A program made the position numbers and the translations under genes. A stretch of DNA of 17,162 nucleotides from Alphaproteobacteria bacterium. Lineage in GTDB: Bacteria; Pseudomonadota; Alphaproteobacteria; UBA828. The notes beneath the pieces are model-generated. The model did no database searches, had not been told where the DNA came from, and worked only from the letters and a program-made list of their open reading frames with translations. The first letter of the stretch is position 1, and every line of letters starts with the position of its first letter. The stretch is from assembly GCA_018668475.1 (NCBI GenBank), contig JABJCZ010000097.1, forward strand, positions 1 to 17,162, written 5' to 3'. Positions 1 through 7,325 of the stretch are shown piece after piece.

Positions 1-2
1 CT

Positions 3-94
3 TTATCTGGCTCGCTTCGCAGAGCATTGCGCCGCATGGGCGGCGACGCGCGGTCGCGCTTGCCTCGCTGCGCTCGGAAGGAGGCAGCGAAGTG
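3..94 (+). repeat. GC-rich interspersed repeat, copy A
   Basis: The block opens with a motif (positions 3-16) that resembles the direct motif at 17124-17137 (about 12 of 14 bases match). A hairpin follows at 30-45 (CGCCGC / ATGG loop / GCGGCG). Positions 48-65 (18 bases) and 69-78 (10 bases) recur exactly, inverted, at 13474-13491 and 13460-13469. No convincing gene covers 1-236: the open frames there are arginine-rich and overlap one another. The block looks like a REP or MITE-like element downstream of the methyltransferase stop codon. Confidence 0.65.
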
Positions 95-167
95 CACTTT
101 GCGAACGCCTCACCGCTTTCCGCGATTAGCTGTAACGGCACGCGACTGCGTGCCCGCCGCTAGCGGT

Positions 168-204
168 GAAGTTGTTCCGCGACGCGAAGCGGAGCGGAGC
201 GAAC
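168..204 (+). repeat. Interspersed repeat arm, inverted copy of the window's right end
   Basis: Positions 168-204 match the reverse complement of 17131-17162 across all 32 bases of the latter. The only difference is one extra 5-base GGAGC unit here (GCGGAGCGGAGCGAAC here against GCGGAGCGAAC at the right end). With copy A at 3-94 it may form a roughly 200-bp element whose ends are loosely inverted. The 5-base tandem gain suggests a replication-slippage variant of one repeat family. Confidence 0.75.
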
Positions 205-236
205 TTGGCAAGAGCGAACCCAAAACCAACCAACCC

Positions 237-1586
237 TTACTTCCGCAGCACAACAATCCGGTTGGAGTTGGTGCCCCGGGCGTTGTTGGTCACACCCCAG
301 ATGTTTGAGGTTTTGGTGAACGACTGGGTGTTGATCATCACGGCTTCAAGAATGAATCCGGCGGCGATAGCCAATGGCACGACATGTTCTTCCAACCGCA
401 CCCGGCCGCCACGCACTTCGCCTACCTCAAACGCAACCACACCGCCGATTTTGGTAATGCGGAACAGTTCTTCCATCACCCCGCTCATCACCTTGGTCCA
501 GACCGGCAGTGTGCTAGGTGTCGTCATCAAGTCAGCCACAGCACGATCATCAATGCCGTTAAACCAGCACCGCAGCCAGTTATCGTCGGCATAGTTCACC
601 ACATCCAGAAACGGCGGCGAGGTGACCGTTAACGCCACCGATCCCTTGCGGATTTTCGGCGTGCGCCGGGCATCCCCGGTAAGCATTTTGGCCGTGCGCG
701 AAGCCTCACGCAGGTCCGCGCAGGCGCCATGCGTCAGACCTGACAGCAACGCCCGGCTTTTCTTGAGGATAAGAGTTGCTGTGTCGCGGTAGGTCGGCAC
801 CTGGACGCGCTTTTTGTTGATCACAACCTGGCGCTCAGCCGTTACCGCCTGATTGGGCGGCAGGGTGTAGACCGAGAAAAAACCGGGGCTGTGGCCGGTC
901 AAGCGGTTGGTCGCGACCATACGGATCCATCGATCCACATCGTCGGTCTCGCCGGCGCCGTCGCGGCGCAGCAGCCATGCGCGCAAGCGCTCAATTTCGG
1001 CCGCCGTCTCAACATGGTAAAACATGGAGACGTCGATCCCGCGCGCCCGCGGCTTCCACTTGAATGCGGCGATCTCTTCTAACCGCGTCGCCACGTCGTC
1101 AAGATCAGGCGGGCTCAGGCGCGGGCCGGTGAGCAAAGCAGAGAGCGGGTTGACATCATTTGCCGCCACCCGCCGTCCTCTGAGCGCCGCCTCGATGGCC
1201 GTCGTGCCACGCCCGGAGAACGGGTCGTAAACAAGGTCCCCGGGCGCGGTAAATCGCTCGATGAAAAACGCCGGCAATTGCGGCTTGAAGCACGCGCGAT
1301 ACGAAATTTCATGCAGCCGCGCCGCCTGACGTTGCCGTGCGGTCCAGAACTCCCCTTGCACCACCGGCACCAGATATCCACCGACATAGGCCATCTCGCA
1401 CGAAAGCGCGGCGCCACCTTCACCATCTGCGGTCGCTTTGGGAATAGCTACGATGGAAGTTGCTACAAGTTCAGCAGCGTGATCCACGGCGACCCGACCG
1501 CCTCGACCGACGGGCGGCTGTGGCCGAGGCATGTGCCCCGTCTGTTGTATCTGGTATGCGTCTTCTTTAAGCGCTGCTGCGTCCAT
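237..1586 (-). CDS. DNA methyltransferase (N4-cytosine/N6-adenine type), phage-associated, apparently orphan
   Basis: A 449-residue protein that should transfer methyl groups from S-adenosylmethionine to an exocyclic amino group of DNA bases. The SAM-binding motif I is DPFSGRGTT (about residues 121-129), followed by AANDVNP. The catalytic motif IV is TSPPF (about 322-326). About 200 residues between them probably hold the target-recognition part, so the order is motif I, recognition region, motif IV. I chose the ATG at 1586; the frame stays open to a TTG at 1628 with no better ribosome site, and AAGG close to the ATG is itself weak. No restriction endonuclease gene is adjacent, so it is more likely a phage or regulatory methylase than half of a restriction pair. 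It is the last gene of the minus-strand run after terL and the NTF2-like gene. Base specificity cannot be read from sequence alone. Confidence 0.85.
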   Translation of the reverse strand: MDAAALKEDAYQIQQTGHMPRPQPPVGRGGRVAVDHAAELVATSIVAIPKATADGEGGAALSCEMAYVGGYLVPVVQGEFWTARQRQAARLHEISYRACFKPQLPAFFIERFTAPGDLVYDPFSGRGTTAIEAALRGRRVAANDVNPLSALLTGPRLSPPDLDDVATRLEEIAAFKWKPRARGIDVSMFYHVETAAEIERLRAWLLRRDGAGETDDVDRWIRMVATNRLTGHSPGFFSVYTLPPNQAVTAERQVVINKKRVQVPTYRDTATLILKKSRALLSGLTHGACADLREASRTAKMLTGDARRTPKIRKGSVALTVTSPPFLDVVNYADDNWLRCWFNGIDDRAVADLMTTPSTLPVWTKVMSGVMEELFRITKIGGVVAFEVGEVRGGRVRLEEHVVPLAIAAGFILEAVMINTQSFTKTSNIWGVTNNARGTNSNRIVVLRK

Positions 1587-1720
1587 GGCCTTGCCCGAAT
1601 TTGTTAGATTCGGGTTCGACCGTACCAAAGCCGGTCACCATGTACAACCGGGTACCGGCGCGCGCTATGCCTTTAGTCAGAAGCCCCGCGCACCAAATGG
1701 TACGTGGAGCATGCGGCGGC

Positions 1721-2092
1721 TCAAGCCCACCAGAGTTTGTGGCAGATATTCCAGCCGTCATCCTGGCGCACCAGCAAAAGATAGTCGATGAAATCGCGCC
1801 CGAGATACCGATCCTCCAGCTTCACTGCGGCTGTCCCGCCGGTAATGTCGAGCGAGAGAATGCGCATATCAAATGGCTCGCCCTTGTCCGCTGCAGATGG
1901 CTGTTGCTTGCCAACGAAGGCCATAAAATCGGCCACAGCCATCTCACGATGTTCGCCGTCAGTCACCCCCATAACTCGCGCCGACGGCTCAAACGCCTTT
2001 TCGATCAAAGCAGGGTCCGAACGATACATCCCGTCAAAATACCACCCCACCACTTCCCGCACCGCGGCTTCGTCATTCCGTGTGTCTTGCAT
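1721..2092 (-). CDS. NTF2-like / lumazine-binding-like small protein
   Basis: A 123-residue cytoplasmic protein of the NTF2-like cone fold, closest in feel to the 'putative lumazine-binding' group. Typical features are the N-terminal helix (DEAAVREVVGWYFDGMYRSD), an early F-x-P-S-A segment, and a C-terminal strand pattern ending DGWNICHKLWWA. Family members bind small hydrophobic ligands or act as isomerase-like enzymes. No catalytic residue can be assigned here, so the exact role is unknown. The ATG at 2092 has a strong AGGAG site a few bases upstream. It lies 94 bases downstream of terL and 134 bases upstream of the methyltransferase, all on the minus strand. This is where portal and head genes would normally begin in a tailed phage, so it is probably cargo or chromosomal sequence joined to a truncated phage module. 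Confidence 0.8.
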   Translation of the reverse strand: MQDTRNDEAAVREVVGWYFDGMYRSDPALIEKAFEPSARVMGVTDGEHREMAVADFMAFVGKQQPSAADKGEPFDMRILSLDITGGTAAVKLEDRYLGRDFIDYLLLVRQDDGWNICHKLWWA

Positions 2093-2186
2093 GCTCTCCT
2101 GCTCCTATCGTCGCCAACCGAAAGTCGACTGTACCACCTCTCGGATCGTTGCCAAACTGCGCCACGGAACCTGGCTAGCAGGTCCC

Positions 2187-3827
2187 TCACCACCCCAGCG
2201 GATCGTAGCTGTTCTCGACCCGCGCCTTTTGTTTGCGACGACGGGACCTGGCGCGGGAGATGATGAGGCGTTCGTCGGCAGCCAGCGCATAGATGGCCGC
2301 CTCGCCGCGATCAGGAGATCGACCCAGGCGTTTGTTGATTTCGCGCTTTTCCTCCACCTGAATGCCGCGTGCGGTGAGCTTCCAGCGCGGCGCCACGAGG
2401 TCCGCGAGCAGCCGTGCGTCCGGCGGCAAGCAAAAACGCTGCCCGCGCGCGGGGTCAAGCGTTTCACGGAACTGCCACCACATTTCTGCACGGCGATTGA
2501 TAAAACTAAGGGCCCCCGTGGCATCCCGTGCGGTTGAGCGCTCGGACGGTACCAGCCCGTCAACGGCAATACCGTTCTCACGCAGGTGATCAAAGGCAGA
2601 GCCACCCCAGCCACCGCCAAGATCAATGCCGACCACCGCGCCATCGCGCAACTGGCTGACCACAAGGGCCGCCACCGAGGGGCCGTCCGGGGTTTCGACG
2701 CCCGGGCGGTGAATTTGTTCAGCGAACCAGCTGCCGTAGCGGGGAGAGAGCACGGTTTCATCCCGCAAACCCTGCGCCACGTCGACGCCCAGCGCCGTCA
2801 TGGCCAGGTCTTGGTCTGGGTTGCTCCCGGCCTCGCGCCAGCGGGTTTGCGCGGCGATCACCCAGCTCTGCGGAATAACGCCCCAGGGGTCGTCCTCGGC
2901 ACTGGCCGAAAAATCCCCCTTCAGCATTTGTGACCGCAGGGGCTCCGGCAGAGCCTGCAAGGTCGCCCGGTAGCCCGTGGCCAACAGGTAGGGATTATCC
3001 TCGATGCGCGATGGAATGAAGGTCCGGCTTTTCGGCGTGATGGTCTCACCCGCATGAGCAAAGGGAGTGCCGTTCTCAACCTCGCGCTCACCGTCTTCCA
3101 ACGACGCGAACCAGCGCAGCTCGCCGGGCAAGGCCGGGCGCGGGTGGCTCGCATCAAGCCACGGCGCGAAGTAGCGACTGACCCATTCGCCCTCGGGCGT
3201 CGTGGGTGGATTGCCGGTGGCCACCACGCGGCAACGCTGGCCAGGGACGGTGGAGCGGTTCCACGCCAGCAGAAACCGAAACTGGCTCTCCAGAAAATCT
3301 GTGATTTCATCAAACGCAATCAGATCATGCGGCTGGCCCTGCCACGCGCGCTCATCGCCCGCATGCTGGCAGCCGCCCATATCGAGAATACGGTTGGCCA
3401 ACACCGGGCTGGCTGCGCCTGAAAGCGCCGCAGCCTCTGCGGCGGGCAGACGCCAGCGCCCGGCCTGGGAATTGAACCCGGCGCGAGAGCCGAGAATTTC
3501 CGCCATGCGATCTTGAATTGCGCGCAGCCGTTTGTGCTCGCGGCGCAACAACAACGTCCGGCGATGGCAGGTGAGCGCCAGGCCAATGAGCAGGTCCGTT
3601 TTGCCGCCACCCGCCGCCCCACCATAAAACAACACATCCGCCGGACTGACTAAGGCATTGGCCTGTGGCGTTGGGGTGTCGGGCGCCGCAAGATTAACCA
3701 GCGGGCGCCACGGCATGGCAACCACATCGGCCGCAATAATGCCATCGGCCTCGGCGCGAGCTTCTTGGGCCAGGCCATCGTAGGCAGTGACCTCGGGCGA
3801 CCGGGCCGGCTGTTTGTCATCCGGCAT
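2187..3827 (-). CDS. terL: Phage terminase large subunit (ATPase plus nuclease)
   Basis: A 546-residue DNA-packaging motor protein that pumps phage DNA into proheads and cuts it. The ATPase domain has Walker A GGAAGGGKT (residues 69-77), Walker B LIAFDE (169-174) and the coupling motif ATGNP (203-207). The C-terminal RNase H-like nuclease has acidic residues in GVDVA (D349), GIDLGGG (D402) and GRSPDRGEA (D506), so both activities look intact. The length is normal for the family. The ATG at 3827 follows GGAGGAGG with 8 bases spacing; the frame extends upstream to 3938, but that stretch lacks such a site. It should pair with the small subunit at 4455-5075, but a glutaredoxin gene on the opposite strand separates them. 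No portal gene follows downstream. Confidence 0.93.
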   Translation of the reverse strand: MPDDKQPARSPEVTAYDGLAQEARAEADGIIAADVVAMPWRPLVNLAAPDTPTPQANALVSPADVLFYGGAAGGGKTDLLIGLALTCHRRTLLLRREHKRLRAIQDRMAEILGSRAGFNSQAGRWRLPAAEAAALSGAASPVLANRILDMGGCQHAGDERAWQGQPHDLIAFDEITDFLESQFRFLLAWNRSTVPGQRCRVVATGNPPTTPEGEWVSRYFAPWLDASHPRPALPGELRWFASLEDGEREVENGTPFAHAGETITPKSRTFIPSRIEDNPYLLATGYRATLQALPEPLRSQMLKGDFSASAEDDPWGVIPQSWVIAAQTRWREAGSNPDQDLAMTALGVDVAQGLRDETVLSPRYGSWFAEQIHRPGVETPDGPSVAALVVSQLRDGAVVGIDLGGGWGGSAFDHLRENGIAVDGLVPSERSTARDATGALSFINRRAEMWWQFRETLDPARGQRFCLPPDARLLADLVAPRWKLTARGIQVEEKREINKRLGRSPDRGEAAIYALAADERLIISRARSRRRKQKARVENSYDPLGW

Positions 3828-3989
3828 GCGGCGCGCCTCCTCCGGGTATGCGGTGAGTACGGGATAATCCGTAGTTTTGAATTGGGCCAAGAAAAAGCTG
3901 GCAGAGCCGAAATGCGTGCCCACATGAAATAGACGCACCTTTTGGTTAGTGACCGGATATCTACATCCACCAGTGACGAGAGGCCGCCA

Positions 3990-4334
3990 GTGACTGCCAT
4001 AGAACTGTTTTCAAAATACGGTTGCCCGGATTGCAGCACGACCCGCATGCTTCTGATGAAGCTTGGGCTGTCGTTTCGCGAATACGATACCGCGCACGAC
4101 CCCTGCGCCGAGGAACTCAAACACCGCATGTCGACCCGCAAGGGCCAGCGCGCCAAAGCCCGGCGTCAGCATCGCTTGCCGCAGCTATTTGTTAACGGCG
4201 AACCGGTAGGTGATAACGACGCCCTGTTGCGCATGGCAGAGGATGGCCGGCTCGACAGCGCGCTCGATGAAGGCGAACCCTGCGCTGCAAAGTCCGCTTT
4301 CGCGCCTAAATCGACTCTGTCGGCGGCGGAGTAA
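3990..4334 (+). CDS. Glutaredoxin-like protein (CPDC active site)
   Basis: A 114-residue thioredoxin-fold protein expected to reduce disulfides or glutathionylated thiols in the cytoplasm. The active site CPDC lies at residues 12-15, after the usual first strand (IELFSKYG). The cis-proline loop is HRLPQLFVNG, followed by GDNDALLRMAEDGRLDSAL, which matches the glutathione-site region and last helix of glutaredoxins. Odd points are a very basic stretch before the cis-Pro loop (RMSTRKGQRAKARRQHR), several residues longer than usual, and a polar C-terminal tail with an extra Cys. I chose the GTG at 3990 because GAGAGG lies 6 bases upstream; the frame continues to a TTG at 3942 without support. 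It is transcribed against both neighbours, terL and terS, and sits between them like a phage cargo (moron) gene. Confidence 0.85.
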   Translation: MTAIELFSKYGCPDCSTTRMLLMKLGLSFREYDTAHDPCAEELKHRMSTRKGQRAKARRQHRLPQLFVNGEPVGDNDALLRMAEDGRLDSALDEGEPCAAKSAFAPKSTLSAAE

Positions 4335-4454
4335 ACGGCGGCGCCCACAGGCACTTTGCCGCACATATGTTTCGAGCCCGGTCGTCGCAGTATATGCGAT
4401 TTGCCTCCCTCGCAGTCCCCACCTGCGGCGACCGGAGCTTTCTTCCCTGATCGT

Positions 4455-5075
4455 TTATCCTTCGCTAACGCGCAAAATCGCCGCTAGTCGCTGGCGGCGT
4501 TCTGTCGGGCTGAGGTCGCGGACAGTAGCGCCCATTTCATCGACTCCACCGTGCACGGCGGCGTCATCGGCTGAATCCTGGGAGGCTTTCTTCTGCGCGA
4601 CGGTGCCGTAAATTTCGGGCCGGCGGGATCTGAGCAAGAACATCAAAAGCGTGTCGGAATATTTGCGGGCTGTGCCGATGCGCTCGCCACGATAGAACAC
4701 TGGCTCGTCCACCCCGTCCACCGCGCGGCGCAATGCTTCGTCCTCAAGGGCGTCCGCGCCGGCCTCACTGGCAATGGCAATGGCGGCGGCAAAGCGCGTG
4801 TCGCCCGCTTGCCAGGTGGCGAGGGTCGCTGGCCTGATTCCTGCTGCGACAGCTGCGGCCTTGAGTGACGCCCCCTCACTCAGCGCATCAAGCACCGCCG
4901 TTTCACGACGGGCTGTGCGGCGCTCGGGAGCGGGGGCGCGTTTGTCTGTTGATGATTTCGATCCGATTTTTGATCCGGTCTTTCTGGCTGCAGGTTTCGC
5001 ACTTGTATCCACCGGTTTTGCTGGCGCATCGGGCGCAACAGGTGTCGCCGCACGGCATGATCTGGCAGCGGTCAT
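4455..5075 (-). CDS. terS: Phage terminase small subunit-like protein
   Basis: A 206-residue protein expected to recognise the packaging start site on phage DNA and load the large subunit. Residues 1-57 are a low-complexity Ala/Pro/Lys/Arg-rich tail. Residues about 58-92 form a helix-turn-helix (TAVLDALSEGASLKAAAVAAG followed by PATLATWQ). Then comes the signature of this group: DALEDEALRRAVDGVDEPV, FYRGERIGTARKYSDTLLM and RRPEIYG (about 108-157). The C-terminus is charged (RDLSPTERRQRLAAILR). The ATG at 5075 follows AAAAGGA with good spacing. The longer frame to 5288 runs antisense over the arfA-like gene and is not supported. It precedes terL by about 630 bases, with the glutaredoxin gene lying antisense between them. 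Confidence 0.85.
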   Translation of the reverse strand: MTAARSCRAATPVAPDAPAKPVDTSAKPAARKTGSKIGSKSSTDKRAPAPERRTARRETAVLDALSEGASLKAAAVAAGIRPATLATWQAGDTRFAAAIAIASEAGADALEDEALRRAVDGVDEPVFYRGERIGTARKYSDTLLMFLLRSRRPEIYGTVAQKKASQDSADDAAVHGGVDEMGATVRDLSPTERRQRLAAILRVSEG

Positions 5076-5099
5076 GGCGGGTCCTTTTGATGAAGTTGC

Positions 5100-5128
5100 T
5101 TGAAGTCGGCGCCCGGTGACGCTATGTC
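5100..5128 (+). promoter_or_regulatory. Possible sigma70-type promoter for the arfA-like gene
   Basis: TTGAAG (5100-5105) is followed after 17 bases by TATGTC (5123-5128), 38 bases upstream of the ATG at 5166. The -35 is good and the -10 is poor. It lies in the 90-base divergent gap between terS (minus) and the arfA-like gene (plus). Support is by position and partial match only. Confidence 0.3.
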
Positions 5129-5165
5129 CCCCACCCTCGGACGCTTCTATATAAAGGAGACCCCC

Positions 5166-5426
5166 ATGAGCACCCGCAGGCGTAAACCAGGGCACCGGCG
5201 AAACCCGGTTGCCGCACAGCTTGGCGACGCGAAGTATCGCAAGCGCGTCGTGACCAACAGCAAGACATATAGCCGCAAGGCCAAACACAAGAGCCGGGAT
5301 CGCAATCAGCGCCCGGCTCTTTCTTTATGTTCGAGAATGAACGGTGAAAGATGGTCGGGAATGATGCAAACGGCGACACGGCACCTGCCCGCATTTCACC
5401 GTCCAACATTACGCTCCCGCAAATGA
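5166..5426 (+). CDS. ArfA-like alternative ribosome-rescue factor
   Basis: A small, very basic protein (86 codons to the stop) that resembles E. coli ArfA from memory. The pattern N-P-V-A-A-Q-L-x-D-x-x-Y-R-x-R-V-V (residues 13-29), then K-x-Y-S-R-K-x-K-H (33-41), parallels ArfA's NAIEALLHDPLFRQRV and KGSYMRKGKH, in the same order and near the same positions. ArfA enters stalled ribosomes lacking a stop codon and recruits RF2 for release. The ATG at 5166 has a strong AAAGGAG site. A perfect intrinsic terminator (5289-5326) lies inside codons 42-54, just after the conserved basic block, so most transcripts should end without a stop codon, as in E. coli arfA. Residues after about 54 look like random read-through and may matter little. 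It is divergent from terS. The alternative is an unrelated basic phage peptide with a terminator overlapping its end. Confidence 0.7.
   Translation: MSTRRRKPGHRRNPVAAQLGDAKYRKRVVTNSKTYSRKAKHKSRDRNQRPALSLCSRMNGERWSGMMQTATRHLPAFHRPTLRSRK
5289..5326 (+). terminator. Intrinsic terminator inside the arfA-like reading frame
   Basis: A perfect 10-bp stem, AAGAGCCGGG (5289-5298) with CCCGGCTCTT (5312-5321), has a 13-base loop and is followed by TTCTTT. It covers codons 42 to about 54 of the frame starting at 5166, with the stop codon only at 5424-5426. Termination here would give an mRNA with no stop codon. Confidence 0.88.
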
Positions 5427-5814
5427 TGATATTTACGCTCCAAAAACGAAAAACGCCGCCGGCCCATGTTGGGGGCCGCCGACGCATTCATCGCAGTGTG
5501 TTCCTTTTTATAGCCCATCCCTGTGCCAAATGCGACCCCTAATACGTGTCAATGTAGAGGGAAATTCAATTTTAATATGTAATTTCTCTGAAACCGTTGC
5601 TGAGCGTGAGGTTGCGTCCTGAAAATTAATTGCGGAGGCCTGTTTTACGACGCTGGCGGAGCCAAAACGACACAATTTGTGCCGTTCTGAGCTCGAAATA
5701 GCTGAGGTGAGCAGGCGGAATACCGCTTCACGCGCACCACTTGCCTGCAATTGGCTCGGCCCTGACATTGCCGTTTCGGGCAACAGAGTCGCGGCTTTGA
5801 TCGAGCCGGCCAGC
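5427..5814. other. Stretch between the arfA-like gene and the DUF6362-like gene
   Basis: It contains the minus-strand terminator at 5442-5484 and a weak possible minus-strand gene at 5508-5822. The part around 5555-5600 is AT-rich compared with its surroundings. I see no promoter, tRNA or repeat that I can support here. Confidence 0.5.
5442..5484 (-). terminator. Intrinsic terminator of the DUF6362/HTH minus-strand transcript
   Basis: Read on the minus strand, CGTCGGCGGCCC (5484-5473) pairs with GGGCCGGCGGCG (5465-5454) over 12 positions, with one mismatch and one G-T wobble and a 7-base loop. TTTTTCGTTTTT (5453-5442) follows. It should end the transcript that carries the genes at 6535-7164 and 5815-6462 before it reaches the arfA-like region. 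Confidence 0.75.
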
Positions 5815-5822
5815 CTATTCAT
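5508..5822 (-). CDS. Possible small hypothetical protein overlapping the DUF6362-like stop
   Basis: A 104-codon frame whose ATG (5822) overlaps the last codons of the upstream gene (stop at 5817-5815). It ends 24 bases before the intrinsic terminator at 5484, so its position is what one would expect of the last gene in this transcript. Against it, there is no clear ribosome site, the protein resembles no family I know, the composition drifts from GC-rich to AT-rich within the frame, and there is no domain or hydrophobic pattern. It could simply be untranslated 3' sequence. Confidence 0.25.
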   Translation of the reverse strand: MNRLAGSIKAATLLPETAMSGPSQLQASGAREAVFRLLTSAISSSERHKLCRFGSASVVKQASAINFQDATSRSATVSEKLHIKIEFPSTLTRIRGRIWHRDGL

Positions 5823-6462
5823 GAAACTGCTCGGCGGCGGCCTTCTCAAGGGCCTCGGCGCCATGATCTTCACCGAGATGGTCCACCGCCGCACGCCAGA
5901 TGCGCCAACCGGTGCGGGTCGAGATGTTGAGCTGCGGGGCAATTTTTTTCATTGGCAGGCCAAGCGCCCAGCACCACAGCACCTTGCGCCAAGATGGGCC
6001 AATCTCCAGCAGCCACATCACGGCTGCCTCGGCCCGATCAATCGCAGCTGCCGAGGGTGGCATGCGCGTGGGCGTCTTATCCCAGCCATAAGCCTCCACC
6101 GTATCGCGCACGACAGTCGGCCACTTGGCACGCATGTCGCCAATGTGGCGGAGATCACCGTTCGGCAGACGGCTGAACACGTCGGCGGCTTCGCGCATCC
6201 GTGCTCGCACTGCAAGGGCCTCGGGCGTATCCGGCGGCGGACCATCGCCGAGGCGTGTGCCGGTACGCCACGACTGCCGGCGCCGGCTGCGACCAGTGCC
6301 CCGCCCTGCTCCATGTGCGCTGTGCCGCTCGCTCCCCGGCCCGCTCTGCACACCGGCGCGCCCACTGGCGCGGCCCGTACTTTCAGCAACCTGGCGGGCG
6401 GCCTGATCATTGGCCCAGTCCTGTACGCGGGTGGCGCCTCGGCGCTTTTCGATACCACTCAT
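5815..6462 (-). CDS. DUF6362-like phage helix-turn-helix protein
   Basis: A 215-residue protein. Residues 1-75 are basic and low in complexity (Gly/Arg/Ser-rich) and probably disordered. Residues about 80-200 carry the conserved part: LPNGDLRHIGDMRAKWPTVV, then VEAYGWDKTPTRMPPSAAAI, an alpha-helical core (AAVMWLLEIGPSWRKVLWCW) and a C-terminal HTH (GLPMKKIAPQLNISTRTGW). This layout matches DUF6362-type proteins of alphaproteobacterial prophages, which usually lie near terminase genes; their function is unknown, but the HTH suggests DNA binding. The ATG at 6462 has a GAGGGGAA site upstream. It follows the HTH gene at 6535-7164 after 72 bases, and a terminator lies beyond its stop. The family call is from memory of the motif order and should be confirmed by a profile search. 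Confidence 0.75.
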   Translation of the reverse strand: MSGIEKRRGATRVQDWANDQAARQVAESTGRASGRAGVQSGPGSERHSAHGAGRGTGRSRRRQSWRTGTRLGDGPPPDTPEALAVRARMREAADVFSRLPNGDLRHIGDMRAKWPTVVRDTVEAYGWDKTPTRMPPSAAAIDRAEAAVMWLLEIGPSWRKVLWCWALGLPMKKIAPQLNISTRTGWRIWRAAVDHLGEDHGAEALEKAAAEQFHE

Positions 6463-6534
6463 GTCTTGTTCCCCTCTGATGCTGGATTCTAGTCATGTGG
6501 ATCAATTACAAAGTTTCGTTTCTTATTATTTCCG

Positions 6535-7164
6535 TTAGCTCTTCCGCGCGGCCTCAGGCTGTGGTGCCGGCTTAGTCGCCGAGCCCATGCTTGCGCCCGA
6601 TTTACGTTTTTTTGATGGCACCGGATTCGAGCGATTTGGTGCCGAGCGCTGCCTACCTCGTTCTTCATCGCCGCCCGACGGCCGACGGGGCGACGTCCGT
6701 GACCCAGGTGCCACCCGGTCAGCATTCTCTGAATTTTCGGAATTAGGTTTTGCGGTATCCGGTTCTGGCGTACCGAACTTTGACCTGGCGCTGAAAGGCA
6801 CGATCAGAAGGCGATACCCAATAGCCCGGAGCACGGCATCTAGATTATTGACACCCGGCATAGTTCGGTGCCGCCAGTGAGAAATGGAATTTCGGGACAG
6901 CCCGGCATCCAGTGACACATCGGAATCAGTTCGCCCAGAGCGGGCAACAAGACTGAGCACGTCAGATAACAGCGGGTGACGATGTGTTGGGGGCTTGGCC
7001 GGCCGGCCGCGTGCGCCGCGGCGCCGGAGTTCGGCTCGATTGGCCGCTCCCGTCGCTCCTACGGGATTGATCTCCCTGCTGTTTAATTTACCTGTTATGG
7101 CGTTGGGACGCTTCACGTGCCCACACCCCCATCCACTGGAATCTGAGCCCGGAGCGCCGGACAT
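6535..7164 (-). CDS. XRE/HTH-type DNA-binding protein with long disordered tail
   Basis: A 209-residue protein. The only structured part is residues about 67-123: VLSLVARSGRTDSDVSLDAG, LSRNSISHWRHRTMPGVNNL and DAVLRAIGYRLLIVP. This reads as a five-helix XRE-type DNA-binding domain, with recognition helix near SRNSISHWR. The remaining C-terminal 85 residues are Pro/Ser/Lys/Arg-rich and lack hydrophobic core residues. The start is uncertain: the ATG at 7164 has no clear ribosome site, and a GTG at 7116 (residue 17) is possible. The gene is divergent from the S24 repressor at 7413, an arrangement like the CI/Cro switch, so it may be the Cro-like or early regulator of the element. This is inference from layout. 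Confidence 0.65.
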   Translation of the reverse strand: MSGAPGSDSSGWGCGHVKRPNAITGKLNSREINPVGATGAANRAELRRRGARGRPAKPPTHRHPLLSDVLSLVARSGRTDSDVSLDAGLSRNSISHWRHRTMPGVNNLDAVLRAIGYRLLIVPFSARSKFGTPEPDTAKPNSENSENADRVAPGSRTSPRRPSGGDEERGRQRSAPNRSNPVPSKKRKSGASMGSATKPAPQPEAARKS

Positions 7165-7325
7165 GCGTGTGCGCGTGAGGGACCCGCTAGCCAGCGCGCG
7201 GGCAACCGCTTCTGCCAGGTTCTGGTAGCGGATGAGTCGTCGAGGGCGCGGCCGGAATTGTGCAAATGTTGCATCTGGTTGTGTTCCTCAGGTTAGTTGC
7301 AGCTTGACAGCATGGTTAGCCAAAC

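Noticed and set aside
27..594. Open frames on the plus strand across the left edge (27-308, 166-594)
   Set aside because: They are Arg/Pro-rich, start at TTG or inside the repeat, lack ribosome sites and overlap the repeat and the methyltransferase.
1601..1640. GGTTCGA-type sequence that looks like a tRNA T-arm
   Set aside because: The flanking bases do not form a T-stem, and no anticodon or acceptor arm can be built around it.
5677..6492. Long plus-strand frame (271 codons) over the DUF6362-like gene
   Set aside because: It is His/Arg/Pro-rich with no domain and no good start. The opposite strand has a family match and a GAGGGGAA site.
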